Shown here piece after piece: positions 21,401 through 31,090 of a stretch of DNA of 64,000 bases (the first letter of the stretch is position 1; each line of letters begins with the position of its first letter). The notes under the pieces are model-generated. The model was not told the origin of the DNA. It worked only from the letters and a program-made list of their open reading frames with translations, and ran no database searches. Position numbers and translations under genes: made by a program. Source of the stretch: Symbiodinium natans (Eukaryota > Sar > Dinophyceae > Suessiales > Symbiodiniaceae); the NCBI GenBank assembly GCA_905221605.1, contig CAJNDS010002735.1, positions 62,001 through 126,000 on the forward strand, given 5' to 3'.

Positions 21401-24400
21401 GCGTCGCCATCGACCACGCCTCACAAGGTTTTTTTGCATTTGGGAATGTTGTTTTGGTGGGGGAGTTGGGGGTTGAGGGGTCGGAGGGTCAGGGGGTCAG
21501 GGGGGTCAGGGGTTCGGGGTTCGGAGTTTTGGGTTTTGGGTTTAGGGCTTGGGGCAGAGGCTTCGCGGGATTCCAGGACATGAAGCCCCACCAAAAACTA
21601 CCTGCTGGTAACAAGAACACCTACAAACCTGAACGCTTCACATCCTAAAAAAAACTCAACCCGAAACCCTAAACCCGAAACCCGAAACCCTAAACCCTGA
21701 AGGGTCTGGGGAGCGACTGGGACCCCGACGAGGGCAGACATCTCCTCAGACCGGAGGCTGGCGGGGTTCCTCAGTTCCACCGAGTCAATGTGGCTAGGGG
21801 GGGGTACCCTTTTTACTTTTTGGAAGTATTCAAGGGATTCTTCGATTTGGGGTAGAAAAGGGGTACAGCACCCCCCCCCCCTATTTTGGGAAACGAGCAT
21901 GAAAGCACTAACATTCCGAAGACAAGCTGGGTGAAAGCAAAAGCCGAAAAGACAATCTGAACGCAGCTTCGAAAAACAGGCACACGAAACCACGAAACCA
22001 CGATGAGCTCACCAGAAACGTCTTCAGACAAACGCTGCTGCCGACACTCGCTCGTTAACAAGCCCTATAGATGCTAGCAAAATATGACACTTAAGCAAAG
22101 GCCGAAGACCAACACCCACGGTTTCACATCCAACGCACCCGAATCTTCTAGGAAAGCTTCAGACCAGCGGGCAGTTCGAGGGCCGTTCGCAACTACACTC
22201 ATTGAAGGTCGCAGGTCGCAGTCTCGACAGGGCAGAGAAATCGAAAGTCACTGCAGGTCGCAGCTGAAAGGCCATGAGCCCGCGTCGTGTCAGATGGAGA
22301 CAAGAACTGGAGGACAACAACAGAACGTCCGAAGGAAGGTGCGCCGGGGACGCCCTTAAGGACACCTAGCAACCCCAGATGCCACTGAGGCTGCAGTGCT
22401 GGTTAGGGTTGAGCCATTGGAGAGTTAGTCTCGGGCGGGCAGCTCTGAAACTTTAAAGCGGGGAACATACTGAAGTGAACTACCTGCTCAACACTCACAA
22501 ACACACCATGGGCAGATGCCACCTCTTCAAAGAAACGCGGCGTCCAAGCCCTACAACCCCTGATTGCTGAGGCTTTCGTTCAAACCACCGCGTATCGGAC
22601 CTGAGCACCCAAAACCAGAAGGAAGTCATCAACCGGCCAAGGATCTCTCTCGCGAAGCTGGATGCCTCTTCGCAAAGCGGGCGGTGGAAGAATGCCAGTG
22701 ATGCAAACCTCAAGGAGCGGGTGCTTTCCTCTTAGCATTGAAGGCTTGGGTGCTGTGGTTGAGGGGAAGGGGGGGGGGGGGGGGGGTTTTTTGGGGGGGC
22801 TTAAACGAAAAACGCCCTTCGCACACTCTGAAAAAGTATTCCCACACAAGATCCACTTTATCATACACATGCATTACACCCATCCTACGGGCCGTGTTGA
22901 GGCTCAGGGTTCAGGGCGGGGGTCAGAGGCTTGAAGGAGTGTTTGGAGGGTCTAGGGGTCAAAAAGCAGGGGGGGCTTAGGGTCTTGACAGGCGCTAGAG
23001 AGGTCACCCTCCAAATCTGGCAATCCGAAACTACGGTGCTTAACCCTCGAGCCCTTAGCCCTAAACCCAAAACCCTATCAACCCCTAACCCCTAAAACCC
23101 GAAGCTGCTCCTATTGCACCCAGGCCCTGAACACCACACAAGCTGCCGAGCAAGGCGCGACCAGCAAATGTTAGCCATCTGCTGCGCGGAGTAGGCCGCG
23201 CGGCCTCTTGCCGCGGTCTCGGGTCGGGGTTTTGGGGGTTTGTGGTTTGTAAGGTTTTGGGTTTAGGGTCAAGGGTTTAGGGATGGGGGTAAGAAGGCAG
23301 CATGGAGAAGTGGGGCAAGCACGTCTTGGTGCGGGCCTCGTGCCTCCGCGCGCCACGATGCGGCCCGCTTGTCTGAAAAGAGCCCGGTCGGCAACTTTGG
23401 CACATCCCAGGGCCCAACAAAGGTTGGAGAGACCTGGCAAGGCCGAGGGATGCCCAGAGCTTTAATTTTGCTGACTCATCACGCCCACCCTACCTAACAT
23501 GTCTGAGACCTTCGGAGAGAGGATCATGATCCCAGCGCCGGAGAGGGTGGGAAAGGTTTTGCCGAAATCGAGTTGCTTCTCTTGCTTGCTGCGGCGAGCA
23601 ACTTTCAGTTCTTCCCGCTCCTTCTTTGCACACGGGCAAGCAACGCCCCTATGCCATTGGTATACTAACTAGCGACATGCTCAAGCTGCATGGATGATCC
23701 ACTTCGCTCGGGAACTTTTAAGGGAGTTGCTGTTGAGGTTGAGTATGGGAGATGACGACTCTGAATCAGCTACCAGTAGGACCCGCAAACCTCCTTCCTG
23801 GCGCACCTTGCGCGTCGAACTCGTGAATCTTTGGAGTTGCAGCTGCTGCAAGGGCTTCCATTTCCTTGGGCCCAGGGTGTGTTGAACAGAAGTTCTTGCA
23901 AGCTTTCTCAAGCGGCTTGACATTTGGGGGGTTTTATTGAAAATAAGGGCCCCCTAATTATAGCCCCCAAATAGTAGGATTCCCTTATAATAAGGACCCC
24001 ACTCAGGTGCCCCCTCATTCGGAAACACCCATTTCAAACCCCCCCTGAGACACCCACTCCCAGGTCGCTGGAGCTCGTGGCCGCGAAGCCTCCGAGGAGT
24101 TTAGGCAGCATTTTAGGAGGTTTCGGGTTTCAGGGTTTAGGGCTAGGGCTTAAGGGTTTTAGGATTTAGGGTTTAGGATATAGGGTTTCGGGTCTAGGGT
24201 TTAGGGTTTAGGGGCTTAGGGTGCTTCGCAAGCTTGCCGTTGGAGGGCTCCCGTGGGTGGGTTCTACTGTTGGGGAGGCGGGGGTTCAGGGATGCTGCTG
24301 CTGCCGTGCCCTTTATGGCTCCCTCCTTGACGTGCACATGAGCCGGGAATCTGTATATAAGTGGGTAAGGAACTCTCCACAGATTTGGGGGTCTACGAGA

Positions 24401-24757
24401 ATCAGGGACCCCGAATATATTCCCCACATAGTAGGATTCCCTCTATTTCGATAAGGACCCCAAGAAGGTACCCTGCTAATATCGAAAACCCCCATGTCAC
24501 CGAACCCCCGGACTTCCCAGAGGCTGCGCCAAGCGACTCCAAGCCACGAGCGACAAGTCGCGAGCTGAGAGCGCCTTCCGGAGGGTTTAGGGTCTAGAGT
24601 TTGGGGTTTGGGGTTTAGGGTTTAGGGCCCAACCTTCCCAAAAGCCACCCTGAGCAGGTGGACCTCCCAGCCGCGCTTCCGCAGCGCCAGCACGGCCGCG
24701 GGGGCCTCCGCGCCGAGCGCGGCCGCGGCCCAGAGGACCAGGACCAGCTCCGCCGGT
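16733..24757 (-). CDS. RAP-domain protein with N-terminal helical repeats (multi-exon)
   Basis: A minus-strand gene whose 3' exons encode a RAP domain and whose upstream exons encode repeated amphipathic helices, the architecture of OPR/FASTK-like organellar RNA-binding proteins that are abundant in alveolates. Confident exons are 16733-16843, 16948-16983, 17374-17418, 17718-17786, 18918-18988, 19759-19830, 20647-20682, 21063-21158, 21360-21419, 22601-22708, 23140-23204, 23344-23433, 23510-23623 and 24664-24757. Most are phase 0, with GT and GC donors. Such proteins usually act on mitochondrial or plastid transcripts; target and organelle are inference. Some phases between upstream exons do not close, so exons are missing or two related genes are merged. 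The start codon and the last exon (after 16733, GTATGC donor) were not found. Confidence 0.75.
16863..16920. other. intron with branch-point-like acceptor
   Basis: On the minus strand the 3' splice site of exon 16733-16843 reads CCTTGCTGTCCTTCTTGCTAACCGAAAAG: a pyrimidine tract, a GCTAAC branch-like motif and AG. CCCTAAA units occupy the middle of the intron. Confidence 0.45.
17030..17110. repeat. TTTAGGG array (RAP gene intron)
   Basis: About ten heptamers with GCTTAGG and TTTGGGG variants. More units follow at 17300-17360 (CCCTAAA) and 17485-17560. Confidence 0.9.
17982..18115 (-). CDS. candidate exon in the RAP gene region
   Basis: Minus-strand frame between CCTCAG and a GTGCGA donor encoding about 44 residues, including PPNIMAFLKAFANKG, a helix-like segment compatible with the repeats of the same gene. 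The plus strand is open here too, so support is moderate. Confidence 0.38.
18345..18421. repeat. TATATA/TGTATA microsatellite
   Basis: Simple (TA)n with TGTATA interruptions, followed by a pyrimidine-rich TCTCTCTG stretch. Confidence 0.95.
18764..18795 (-). CDS. candidate exon (ASGYSLELYE)
   Basis: 32 nt between TTCTCAG and a GC donor, on the minus strand inside the RAP gene. Plausible composition; its phase with neighbours is unverified. Confidence 0.4.
18918..24757 (-). CDS. helical-repeat exons upstream of the RAP domain
   Basis: Typical motifs: LSNLCWALGCAKVADRALF (23344-23433), AAYSAQQMANICWSRLARQ (23140-23204), AWSMATLDFRSVGLAARAQE (21360-21419), AWACAVLGDHRE (20647-20682), LFFTEAWLQRCRVAAQRRA (18918-18988) and LVLWAAAALGAEAPAAVLAL (24664-24757). 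Each has the N--W-A--L core of the helical pairs that precede RAP domains. Exon 23510-23623 (KEREELKVARRSK...) and exon 19759-19830 (VQMVQDVLRESAKLL) are more charged. A candidate exon near 24515-24564 (RDLSLVAWSRLAQPLG) also fits. The Gly codon split between 23344 and 23204 closes exactly, which supports that order. Confidence 0.72.
18996..19197. repeat. TTTAGGG array (RAP gene intron)
   Basis: About 28 heptamers, one of the longest perfect runs in the window, with a single TTTTTTAGG interruption near 19155. It begins eight bases upstream of exon 18918-18988. Confidence 0.95.
19933..20357 (+). CDS. two overlapping plus-strand frames, possible frameshifted ORF
   Basis: A plus-strand frame is open from 19933 to 20178 (ATG at 19996; KLWEDAYEAGCEDGSKPRIN). 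A second frame opens with an ATG at 20175 that overlaps its stop by four bases (ATGA) and runs to 20357 (LRRLDDLPTIDFVDGVPAV). The region has no telomeric units and reads like one coding stretch broken by a frameshift, perhaps a retroelement piece inside an intron of the minus-strand RAP gene. No family was recognised. Confidence 0.4.
20410..20500 (-). CDS. candidate terminal-type exon (basic)
   Basis: After an AATCAG acceptor the minus strand is open for about 31 codons, starting ARARDRPRQRQARAMTLKL, ending at a TAA near 20376. Arg-rich; the plus strand is also open. Low confidence. Confidence 0.28.
20737..20805. repeat. G-run low-complexity tract
   Basis: Two runs of 11-12 G separated by unique sequence. 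Confidence 0.8.
21724..21769 (-). CDS. candidate exon (NPASLRSEEMSALVG)
   Basis: 46 nt between ACTGAG and a GTCCC donor on the minus strand. The composition resembles the inter-helix segments of the RAP gene. Its phase does not close with 22601-22708. Confidence 0.4.
23926..24030. mobile_element. MITE-like element, family A copy 2
   Basis: Ends GGGGGGTTTTATTGAAAATA and CTCATTCGGAAACACCC, diverged from the family A consensus, with the shared interior TAGTAGGATTCCCTTAT. Confidence 0.5.
24387..24493. mobile_element. MITE-like element, family A copy 3
   Basis: Ends GGGGGTCTACGAGAATCAGG and GCTAATATCGAAAACCCCC, with interior TAGTAGGATTCCCTCTAT as in copy 2. It lies within an intron of the RAP gene. 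Confidence 0.6.
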
Positions 24758-25039
24758 CTCGGCACGCTTTGGGGGGCTTAGGATTTCGGGTTTCGGGTTT
24801 AGGGTTTCGGGTTTCGGGTTTAGGGTTTAGGGTTTGGGGTTTAGGGTTTGGGGCTTAGGGTTTGGGGCTTAGGGCGGGGCAAATGAGCGCTCAAGGCTGC
24901 TGAGTTTGGGGGGCTAAGCGCGCTTTTTCACTCCGCTAAGTGGCTTTCTGAAGGTGCAGGATGGTAGATGCACGGTTCCAAGTCAGCATCCGTCTACGGC
25001 TGCGTGTTGGGTTGTCGGAGTCTCCACCTTGATCAATAT

Positions 25040-25141
25040 GGGGGTTTACGAAAATAGGTGACCCCAATATAGACCCTCAAATAGAATAGAATCCCCTTAA
25101 AGGGACCCCTAAAAAGGGTACCCCCTATTTCGCAAACCCCC
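25040..25141. mobile_element. MITE-like element, family A copy 4
   Basis: Ends GGGGGTTTACGAAAATAGG and CCCTATTTCGCAAACCCCC with interior AATCCCCTTAAAGGGACCCC. This is the clearest copy of the family. Confidence 0.7.
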
Positions 25142-25183
25142 CCTGTGTAGTGCCAAAAAGAGCCGATTCTGACAGGCCCCTGC

Positions 25184-25223
25184 CTCCAATCTCGGACGTT
25201 CGTTCCTCCGCGCGGCGGGTCCT
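25184..25223 (-). CDS. candidate exon (RTRRAEERTSEIG)
   Basis: 40 nt between TTAAG and a G|GC donor. Charged, coil-like peptide. It may be a 5' exon of the RAP gene to its left. Confidence 0.42.
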
Positions 25224-25225
25224 CT

Positions 25226-25310
25226 TAAGGTTTAGGGTTTAGGGTTATAGGGTTTAGGGTTTAGGGTTATAGGGCTATAGGGTTATAGGGTTCAGGGTTT
25301 AGGGTTGTGT
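25226..25310. repeat. TTTAGGG/TTATAGGG array
   Basis: About ten units, several with an extra base (GGGTTATA). Confidence 0.85.
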
Positions 25311-25419
25311 TTGGAGCCAGAGGCAACACGCTAAACAGCAGCGTAAGAATTGTCACACATGCTAGTGCCGGGAGGTAACATGGCAGGGGACGGGAAACAC
25401 CACCCAAGCCCCCAACCCA

Positions 25420-25590
25420 ACCTCTACACACACCCTAAATTTTCTAGATTCCGTAAATTCAATTCCCTAAATTCCTAAATTCCCTTGATTCCCTAGAATT
25501 CCCTATTCTCCGTGAATTCCATAAATGCCCTAAATGCCCTACAATTCCTAAACTTGCCTACAGTTCCCTCAAGCCCCTAAATACCAAATC
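25420..25590. repeat. degenerate AAATTCCCT tandem region
   Basis: Repeated CCCTAAATTCC / CCCTAGAATTCC units of about 9-11 bp, a diverged minisatellite distinct from the telomeric heptamers. Confidence 0.6.
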
Positions 25591-25639
25591 CCCCCCTCCC
25601 CAAAGCCAGAACACCCACTTACAAAGCCCCTTAAGTGCC

Positions 25640-25800
25640 CTGGTATGGCTATAAGTACCTCAGTTGTCCAGTAACCTGGGGGAACTAAAGGTGAACCTTT
25701 GGGATTCTAAGGGGAGTATATCACCCCAAAAAAGTTTAAGGTTACCTACTCTACTACTACGGTACAATTATAATTGGTTAATAAGTACCATGAACCTCCC
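25640..25800. mobile_element. MITE-like element, family C copy 1 (one clear end)
   Basis: The right end GGTTAATAAGTACCATGAACC is shared with the family C element at 55581. The left end is degenerate (TATAAGTACCTCAG...). Confidence 0.45.
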
Positions 25801-25867
25801 AAGAGCAGTCCTGGTCAGGCTTGGTGGCTTCCTTCACTCCTTGGAGCATGCTTAGGGGTATGTAGGG

Positions 25868-26053
25868 CATTTAGGGGGTTTAGGGTTCAGGGTTCAGGGT
25901 TCAGGGTTCAGGGTTCAGGGTTCAGGGTTTAGGGTTTAGGGTTTAGGGTTTAGGGTTTAGGGTTTAGGGTTTAGGGGTTAGGGGTTAGGGTTTAGGGTTT
26001 AGGGTTTAGGGTTTAGGGTTTAGGGTTTAGGGTTTAGGGTTTAGGGTTTAGGG
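25868..26053. repeat. TTCAGGG then TTTAGGG array
   Basis: Seven TTCAGGG units pass into about 18 TTTAGGG units, ending just beyond the stop codon of the terminal exon at 26071. Confidence 0.95.
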
Positions 26054-26070
26054 TGTGTTGAGGTCAGTAT

Positions 26071-26145
26071 TCATGGCTTCTTGGACGCTACTCTTTTCCT
26101 TGAAGCCACCAGGAGGCTGTCGGAAGCCGTCCGGAGGAGCATTTC
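26071..26145 (-). CDS. terminal exon of an unidentified gene
   Basis: 75 nt after a CTCCTGAG acceptor, encoding 24 residues starting EMLLRTASDSLLVASRKRVA and a TGA stop. The basic tail and clean acceptor support a real 3' exon. Its upstream exons would lie in 26145-26819, where none was found, or it belongs to a gene overlapping the surface-protein 3' region. Confidence 0.45.
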   Translation of the reverse strand, partial: EMLLRTASDSLLVASRKRVASKKP

Positions 26146-26460
26146 CTCAGGAGCGAAGCTGCGACGGCAATAGAGGTGTGGCCGTTGAAGGTTTGGAGAT
26201 AAAGTCTACCTGACCCCCCATCTCCTATTCGACTACACGTGGGGATAGCGGCGTCGGGGACTGAAGGCGAGTCACTGCAAGAGAGCCTTTCGTCCAGTGC
26301 ATCTGTCGCACCCGAGTAAGCTCTACACTGATGAATCGATATTTTGTCGCGCTCACACCTCAATCTCTGTGACGGGGCCGTCGACAAATGAAGCCGAGTC
26401 CCCATGAGCCCTCTCACGCCGAATTAAGTGCATGGTGCACGTAGGTACCATGGTACACAC

Positions 26461-26542
26461 GGGGGTTTCCGAAAGTAGGGGCACCTTATTGGGGTCCTTT
26501 TTGGGGGCTCGATATTCGGGTCCCTGATTTTCGTGAACCCCC
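26461..26542. mobile_element. MITE-like element, family A copy 5
   Basis: 82 bp with ends GGGGGTTTCCGAAAGTAGGGG and CCCTGATTTTCGTGAACCCCC. It is preceded by the palindrome GTACCATGGTAC. It lies in the 3' flank of the surface-protein gene. Confidence 0.7.
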
Positions 26543-26818
26543 ACATGCTCTAGCTGATTGTAGACCACAGGCCTGCACATGCGTGCTCAACTTCCAGATT
26601 TCCGGAAGTCGAGAAAAGAGTGGCATCGCCTGCACAGGCCGCTCTGCTCTGCAGCGAAAGAAGCAAGCGAGAGCCGGCCCACATAGTCCCGTGAATTCGG
26701 CACTCGCAGAGCTGTGCGAACGAACCTTTAACATACAGGGCTCGGGGAAACCCCGTCGCCGCGTCTGAAACCAGCAACCCACCCGAAAGCACACAACGCA
26801 ACCAAGAAACCTGTGGTC

Positions 26819-28980
26819 TCAATGCTGCATGGCTGCGACCACTACCCCTGCAACTACGACCCTCACGGCAGCAGTCGGGCTGCCGCTGATCTGGGGCTCG
26901 TACTCGTAGGACAACTTGCCGGTGCTCGACGTCGTCGTCGTGGTGAGTGACAAGGTGCTGGCGGTTGCGCTTGTTGAGGTGATGATGTTGGAGCTTGTGG
27001 AGCTCGTGGAGCTCGTGGAGCTTGTGGAGCTCGTGGTTCGGGACCGGGTGGTCAACCTTGTGGTCCTCCAGGTCGTTGTCCACGAGCTCGCGGTCGTGGA
27101 AACCGTGGTGCTGGAGCTCGTGTTCGTGAAGCTGGTGGTCACGGAGCTTGTGGTCGTTGAGCTTGTCATGGTCCTGGATTCTGTGCTGGAGCTTGTGGTG
27201 CTGGAGCTCGTGGTGCTGGAGCTCGTGGTGCTGGAGCTTGTGGTGCTGGAGCTTGTGGTCCTGGAGCTTGTGGTCCTGGAGCTTGCGGTCCTGGAGCTTG
27301 CGGTCGTGGAGCTTGTGGTCGTGGAGCTTGTGGTCGTGGAGCTTGTGGTCGTGGAGCTTGTGGTCCTAGTCCTGGAGTTTGTCGAGCTTGAGGTGCTGGA
27401 ATTGGTCGACGTCATGGTCGTGGAGGTGAGAGCATTTGAGATCGCGAGCGTGGAGCTGCAATCGCAGAATTGCAATGCTTCACTGGTAGAAAGCTGCCAA
27501 CCGATGATGTCCACCATGGCCGTGTGACTACCACCCCCACCCGTGTAGTCGTAGACGCCAATCGAGGCAGTGAGCGTGTAGCTTCCTGCGCTGTCCAAAG
27601 GAACCGCAAAGACCCGGGGGGTGGCATCAGTGACGACCTCTGAGGCCGGGCCCAGTCCACGCTCGAGCCAGGCATAAGTGGAGTCTGGGCCTTGGAGTTT
27701 GAACAACATCTGGTAGGCCGCTCCGTTCTGGCCCGTGGCATTGTACTCCACCACAAGAAGGTCGCCAGCAGCTACGTCTTGCAGCGAAACCGTTGTGGTG
27801 ACGCCACCGCAGCTCTCTGCTTGGTTCGCGCAGAAGGCCTGGCTGGGGTCCACTGCCGTCATTGTTCCGGTCGCCGTGTAGCGTGTAATGCTGTTCCCTT
27901 GATCCAGCTGCTGAGTGTTCGACTCGCACAAAGCCCCGGCCCACAGCCCTGAGGCCGTAAGCTTCCAGCTCCCGGCTAGGCCGTCTGCTTCTGCTCCTGC
28001 GCAGCTCAAAGGCCAGGAGATGTTCGCAATGTCGAAGACGTTTTGCCACACCTGGGGGGCCAAGGATGATTGTCCCGTGAAGAAACTCGGTGTGAGAAAG
28101 AATCACCCCAAGAAGGGGGCTCAGAGCCCTGCAGACTTTTTGATATCCGCCTCGGCCCCAGAACCGAAAAAGGCGGCTCGAAAAAGATCTGGTCTCCTTC
28201 CCCCCAACCTTTCCCCTCACCCTACAGGTACGTCCTTAAGCAATGGCCAATCGCACAAGGGATGACTGTTCCACAGTGTTCCGGTGAAGCAAACGGATCC
28301 AAACGTGGTCTTCATTACTGCACACGATAGCTCTTTCTGGACAACACCTGCGTGGCCTGCTACAATGGATCAATCATCTAACCGAATTTCTTGCCTTCCT
28401 CAATGGCTCCGTCAGGCATGCACACCCGTTAACGTAACAATTTTGGGACCCCTGACAACCCTCCCTGAGAGCCCTCCTAGGACCCTGGAAAACTCCGACA
28501 TACCCGGCCAGGTTGTCGAGACGGCACGCGCAAGCGTTTAGAAATTAAACTCCGAAGCTAGGACATCACTGCGCTTTCCTCTTGCCATGTTTGCACAAAA
28601 ACCGGGCCGCCACCCTGTCCCACCTGAGTATGTGGCATCGAATAGATGTCGGCCTGGAAGAAGATGTAGATCTCATTGGCCCACGAATAGAACGACAACT
28701 CGTTTTGACCTGCAGTGCCGACCTCCGCACATCGATCGCCCCTGAACCCTGGACGGCAGACGCATGTCTTAAAATTGGCGTTCCTGGCATCGTTGATGCA
28801 AACCCCGTTGTTGTGGCACCACTCTTCATCGCTGCATGGGTCCTCGGTCCCCGTGATGACCGGACATGCCTGCGTACAAGAGAGGGATGCCAGAGCATGG
28901 CCGGCCGTCGCCCCTTCTCCAGCAGGGAAGAAGACCCATGCTGCAAGAAGGCAGCTGGAGAACGACACGGCTGCTGCCAT
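26819..28980 (-). CDS. secreted EGF/mucin-like surface protein, two exons
   Basis: Exon 1 (28624-28980) starts with ATG and a signal peptide (AVSFSSCLLAAWVFF, cleavage near GEGATA), then one EGF-like module (about residues 45-85; key part CHNNGVC...CVCRPGFRGDRC). Exon 2 (26819-28051) continues VWQNVFDIANISWPL with a beta-rich domain of about 180 residues, then roughly 150 residues of Ser/Thr repeats (TTSS, TSSTTTSS) and a short hydrophobic C-terminus (VRVVVAGVVVAAM), suggesting a GPI-anchored or membrane-tethered glycoprotein. Total about 529 residues. The 572-nt intron has CAG|GTG at both ends, is phase 0 and contains stops. Frames on the opposite strand across the Ser/Thr part are shadows. 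Function in adhesion or surface coating is inference. Confidence 0.75.
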
Positions 28981-29157
28981 TGCTGACTTTACAACTTGGG
29001 GCCGCCGGCTTTTGATTCAAACTTTGGCAGAGGTGCACGGACTGGAGCGAGGATGTGGAAAACCATGACTTGTTTGTATTCTCTGTTTTCCGGTGACTAT
29101 GAGTAGGAACCGTATTGGCAAGCAATTTACAGGATCGAAGCGAGCGAGCGAGCAAGT

Positions 29158-29236
29158 GAGCGAGCGCGAGAGAGAGAGAGAGAGACAGAGTGCCAGAGAG
29201 CGAGAGACGGAGTGCCAGAGAGAGACAGAGTGAGTG

Positions 29237-29285
<49 letters not shown>

Positions 29286-29300
29286 GAGATTGCGAGCGAG
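29158..29300. repeat. GA-rich microsatellite
   Basis: (GAGA)n and (GAGC)n with a 40-bp pure GA run at 29237-29278, in the putative 5' region of the surface-protein gene. Confidence 0.95.
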
Positions 29301-29461
29301 GGAGAGGTTCTGATTTTCATTCGATGCTTATCATGACCCAGAATGAGACCAAGACTCTAATAACAATACAATGATTAGAGCCATAAGAACGGCAAGAATG
29401 GGTCAGAAACACTCCGAACCCCCAAATGCAGCCCAGCCGCCAAGCCAACTGGCCACTGTGC

Positions 29462-30553
29462 CTTGGGTGCGCTTCGGAAGCGCTGGGCGCAGGCCGTGAG
29501 GGCTGCGCAGAGGCCCTGGGAAGGACGAATTTGGGTCTAGGAAAGGGGAACTTTAATGAACTCCAATGGACATCTCGGAGATTTCGGGCGGCTTTCTTTC
29601 AGGGAGTGGGAGTGGGAGGGGGGAGGGGGTCCTCCCAGCCCTGCCCTGCCTGGGGCTCCATGCGCGCGGCCTGGGCACCCGCGGCCGCCACCAGCGCAGC
29701 CACTGCAGCGGCATCCCCGCCGAGGCGGCCGAGGGCCCAGAGGAGGTTGGAGGTGTCCTGTGACGGGTTCTCTTCGAAGCTTCTCTTACTGCTGGTTACT
29801 GGGGAATACCCTTTTAGGGATTGCATATGGTAACTTATTCCCCCATTCCCGACTCACCAACAGTAAGTTCTTCGCAGAAAACGTTCGAAAGTTTGCAACT
29901 ACTACGTGGGTTTTGGGTCTATGACTACAGGCTCTTGCGTGTTCAGGATGTTCATCCCGCGGCACGAGGCGCAGCATCCCAGATCTGACGTCCAAGTCCG
30001 CCTTAAGCCCCGTTGAGCCGAGCCTGTGGTGTCAGGGACTCCGGCCGCTGCCGTCTTAGCTGCGGCGACAGTCCTCAGCCAACTTTCGTGAAACCGCTGT
30101 GGAGTTGATCCCCTTACAGTAGGGGTTCATGACAGCCTGCATTTCTTCCAAGGGCTCGAAATACGACTCCAGAATTCGCTCAGGGTCGACACTCTGGCCC
30201 TCATACAGTGCCCTGTAGTGTGGGCAAGGTTCTCTGAAGCAGGTCAGGGCAGTCTACGTGCCAGCTTGCCATCGCCCAAAGCAGCTGCGCCGCATCCCTG
30301 ATTGAGGGGCTCAGACCGGATTCAAGTCTGAGGCTTCGATCCCATATCGCGTGATATGATCGCAAAACTTTCGAGACAGTCGTGCCACCCTTGCCAGAGG
30401 CCACCCGCCTGGGTTCCACTTCCTCACCCAAAGAGTCCAGCAATTGCACGGCAGCGTGCTTGACCTGCGAACCCGCTTCGACGTGCCTTTTTGCTTTTTC
30501 TCGGGGTCTTTGCACGGATGTTATAGGGTTGCCAGGTTCAGGACTCAGGGCTG
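29462..30553 (-). CDS. helical-repeat protein gene, 3' part, with apparent frameshift
   Basis: Exons 29462-29515 (GLCAALTACAQRFRSAPK), 29650-29757 (DTSNLLWALGRLGGDAAAVA...), about 29920-30001 (ADLDVRSGMLRLVPRDE) and a long open stretch 30056-30553. The repeats (SNLLWALG, AAQLLWAMASW) match the helical-pair type seen in the RAP gene, so this is probably a related organellar RNA-binding protein. In the long stretch one frame (30257-30553) gives KVLRSYHAIWDRSL...AAQLLWAMASWH and the next (30056-30253) gives TALTCFREPCPHYRALYEGQ and FEPLEEMQAVMNPYC. The frame changes at about 30255 with no room for an intron: a sequencing indel or a pseudogene. A GTAAGG donor lies after MNPYC. Confidence 0.6.
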
Positions 30554-30557
30554 CTTA

Positions 30558-30890
30558 GTGTGTAGGATTTCGGCCTCGCACACAACAAAACACCTGTGGG
30601 GAGGCAAAGCGACGTGAGCCCAGTCCCCCTGACATCGGGACCTTCCGACACGTCATTCCTACGTCTGCACCACTTACACAGAGAATCCGAGGCGTCGAGG
30701 ATGAGCTGTTCGAAAGGTTAAGGGTTGAACTCGTTTATGCACTGTTAAGCCCTTTTCAGCCCATTTAAGCCCATTATCAGTCTGGGCCCTTCTCTAAACC
30801 CTTGTATAAGCCTTTGTATAGGCTCTTCAAGCCGAAACCCCGTAATGAACACTGCAGCCCTGAGACTCAACCCCCCTCCCGCAAAGGTGC
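30558..30890. other. spacer
   Basis: Unique sequence with a short run of GCCCATTTAAGCCC-type repeats near 30750-30775. No exon supported. Confidence 0.4.
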
Positions 30891-30932
30891 CTCGGTGAGC
30901 AGGCCCAGGGCACTCTCACGGAGATTCGGCTC
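30891..30932 (-). CDS. candidate exon (EPNLRESALGLLTE)
   Basis: 42 nt, phase 0, between a strong CCTTTTTTTAG acceptor and a GAG|GC donor. Helix-like peptide; probably an upstream exon of the helical-repeat gene. Confidence 0.5.
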
Positions 30933-30952
30933 CTAAAAAAGGAGGGTTCAGG

Positions 30953-31090
30953 GTTTAGGGTCTAGGGTCTGGGGTTTAGGGTTTAGGGTTTAGGGTTTAG
31001 GGTTTGGGGTTCAGGGTTTAGGGTTTAGGGTTTAGGGTTTAGGGTTTAGGGTTTAGGGTTTAGGGTTTAGGGTTTAGGGTCTAGGGCTGA
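30953..31090. repeat. TTTAGGG array
   Basis: About 18 heptamers with a few TCTAGGG and TTTGGGG units. Confidence 0.94.

Noticed and set aside
26916-27527. 203-aa plus-strand ORF rich in LVVLELVVLEL
   Set aside because: Exact antisense of the Ser/Thr repeat of the surface glycoprotein; the minus strand has the domains, signal peptide and splice borders.
29599-29924. Plus-strand ORFs over 29556-29924
   Set aside because: Antisense of the helical-repeat exon DTSNLLWALGRLGG, which has both splice borders.
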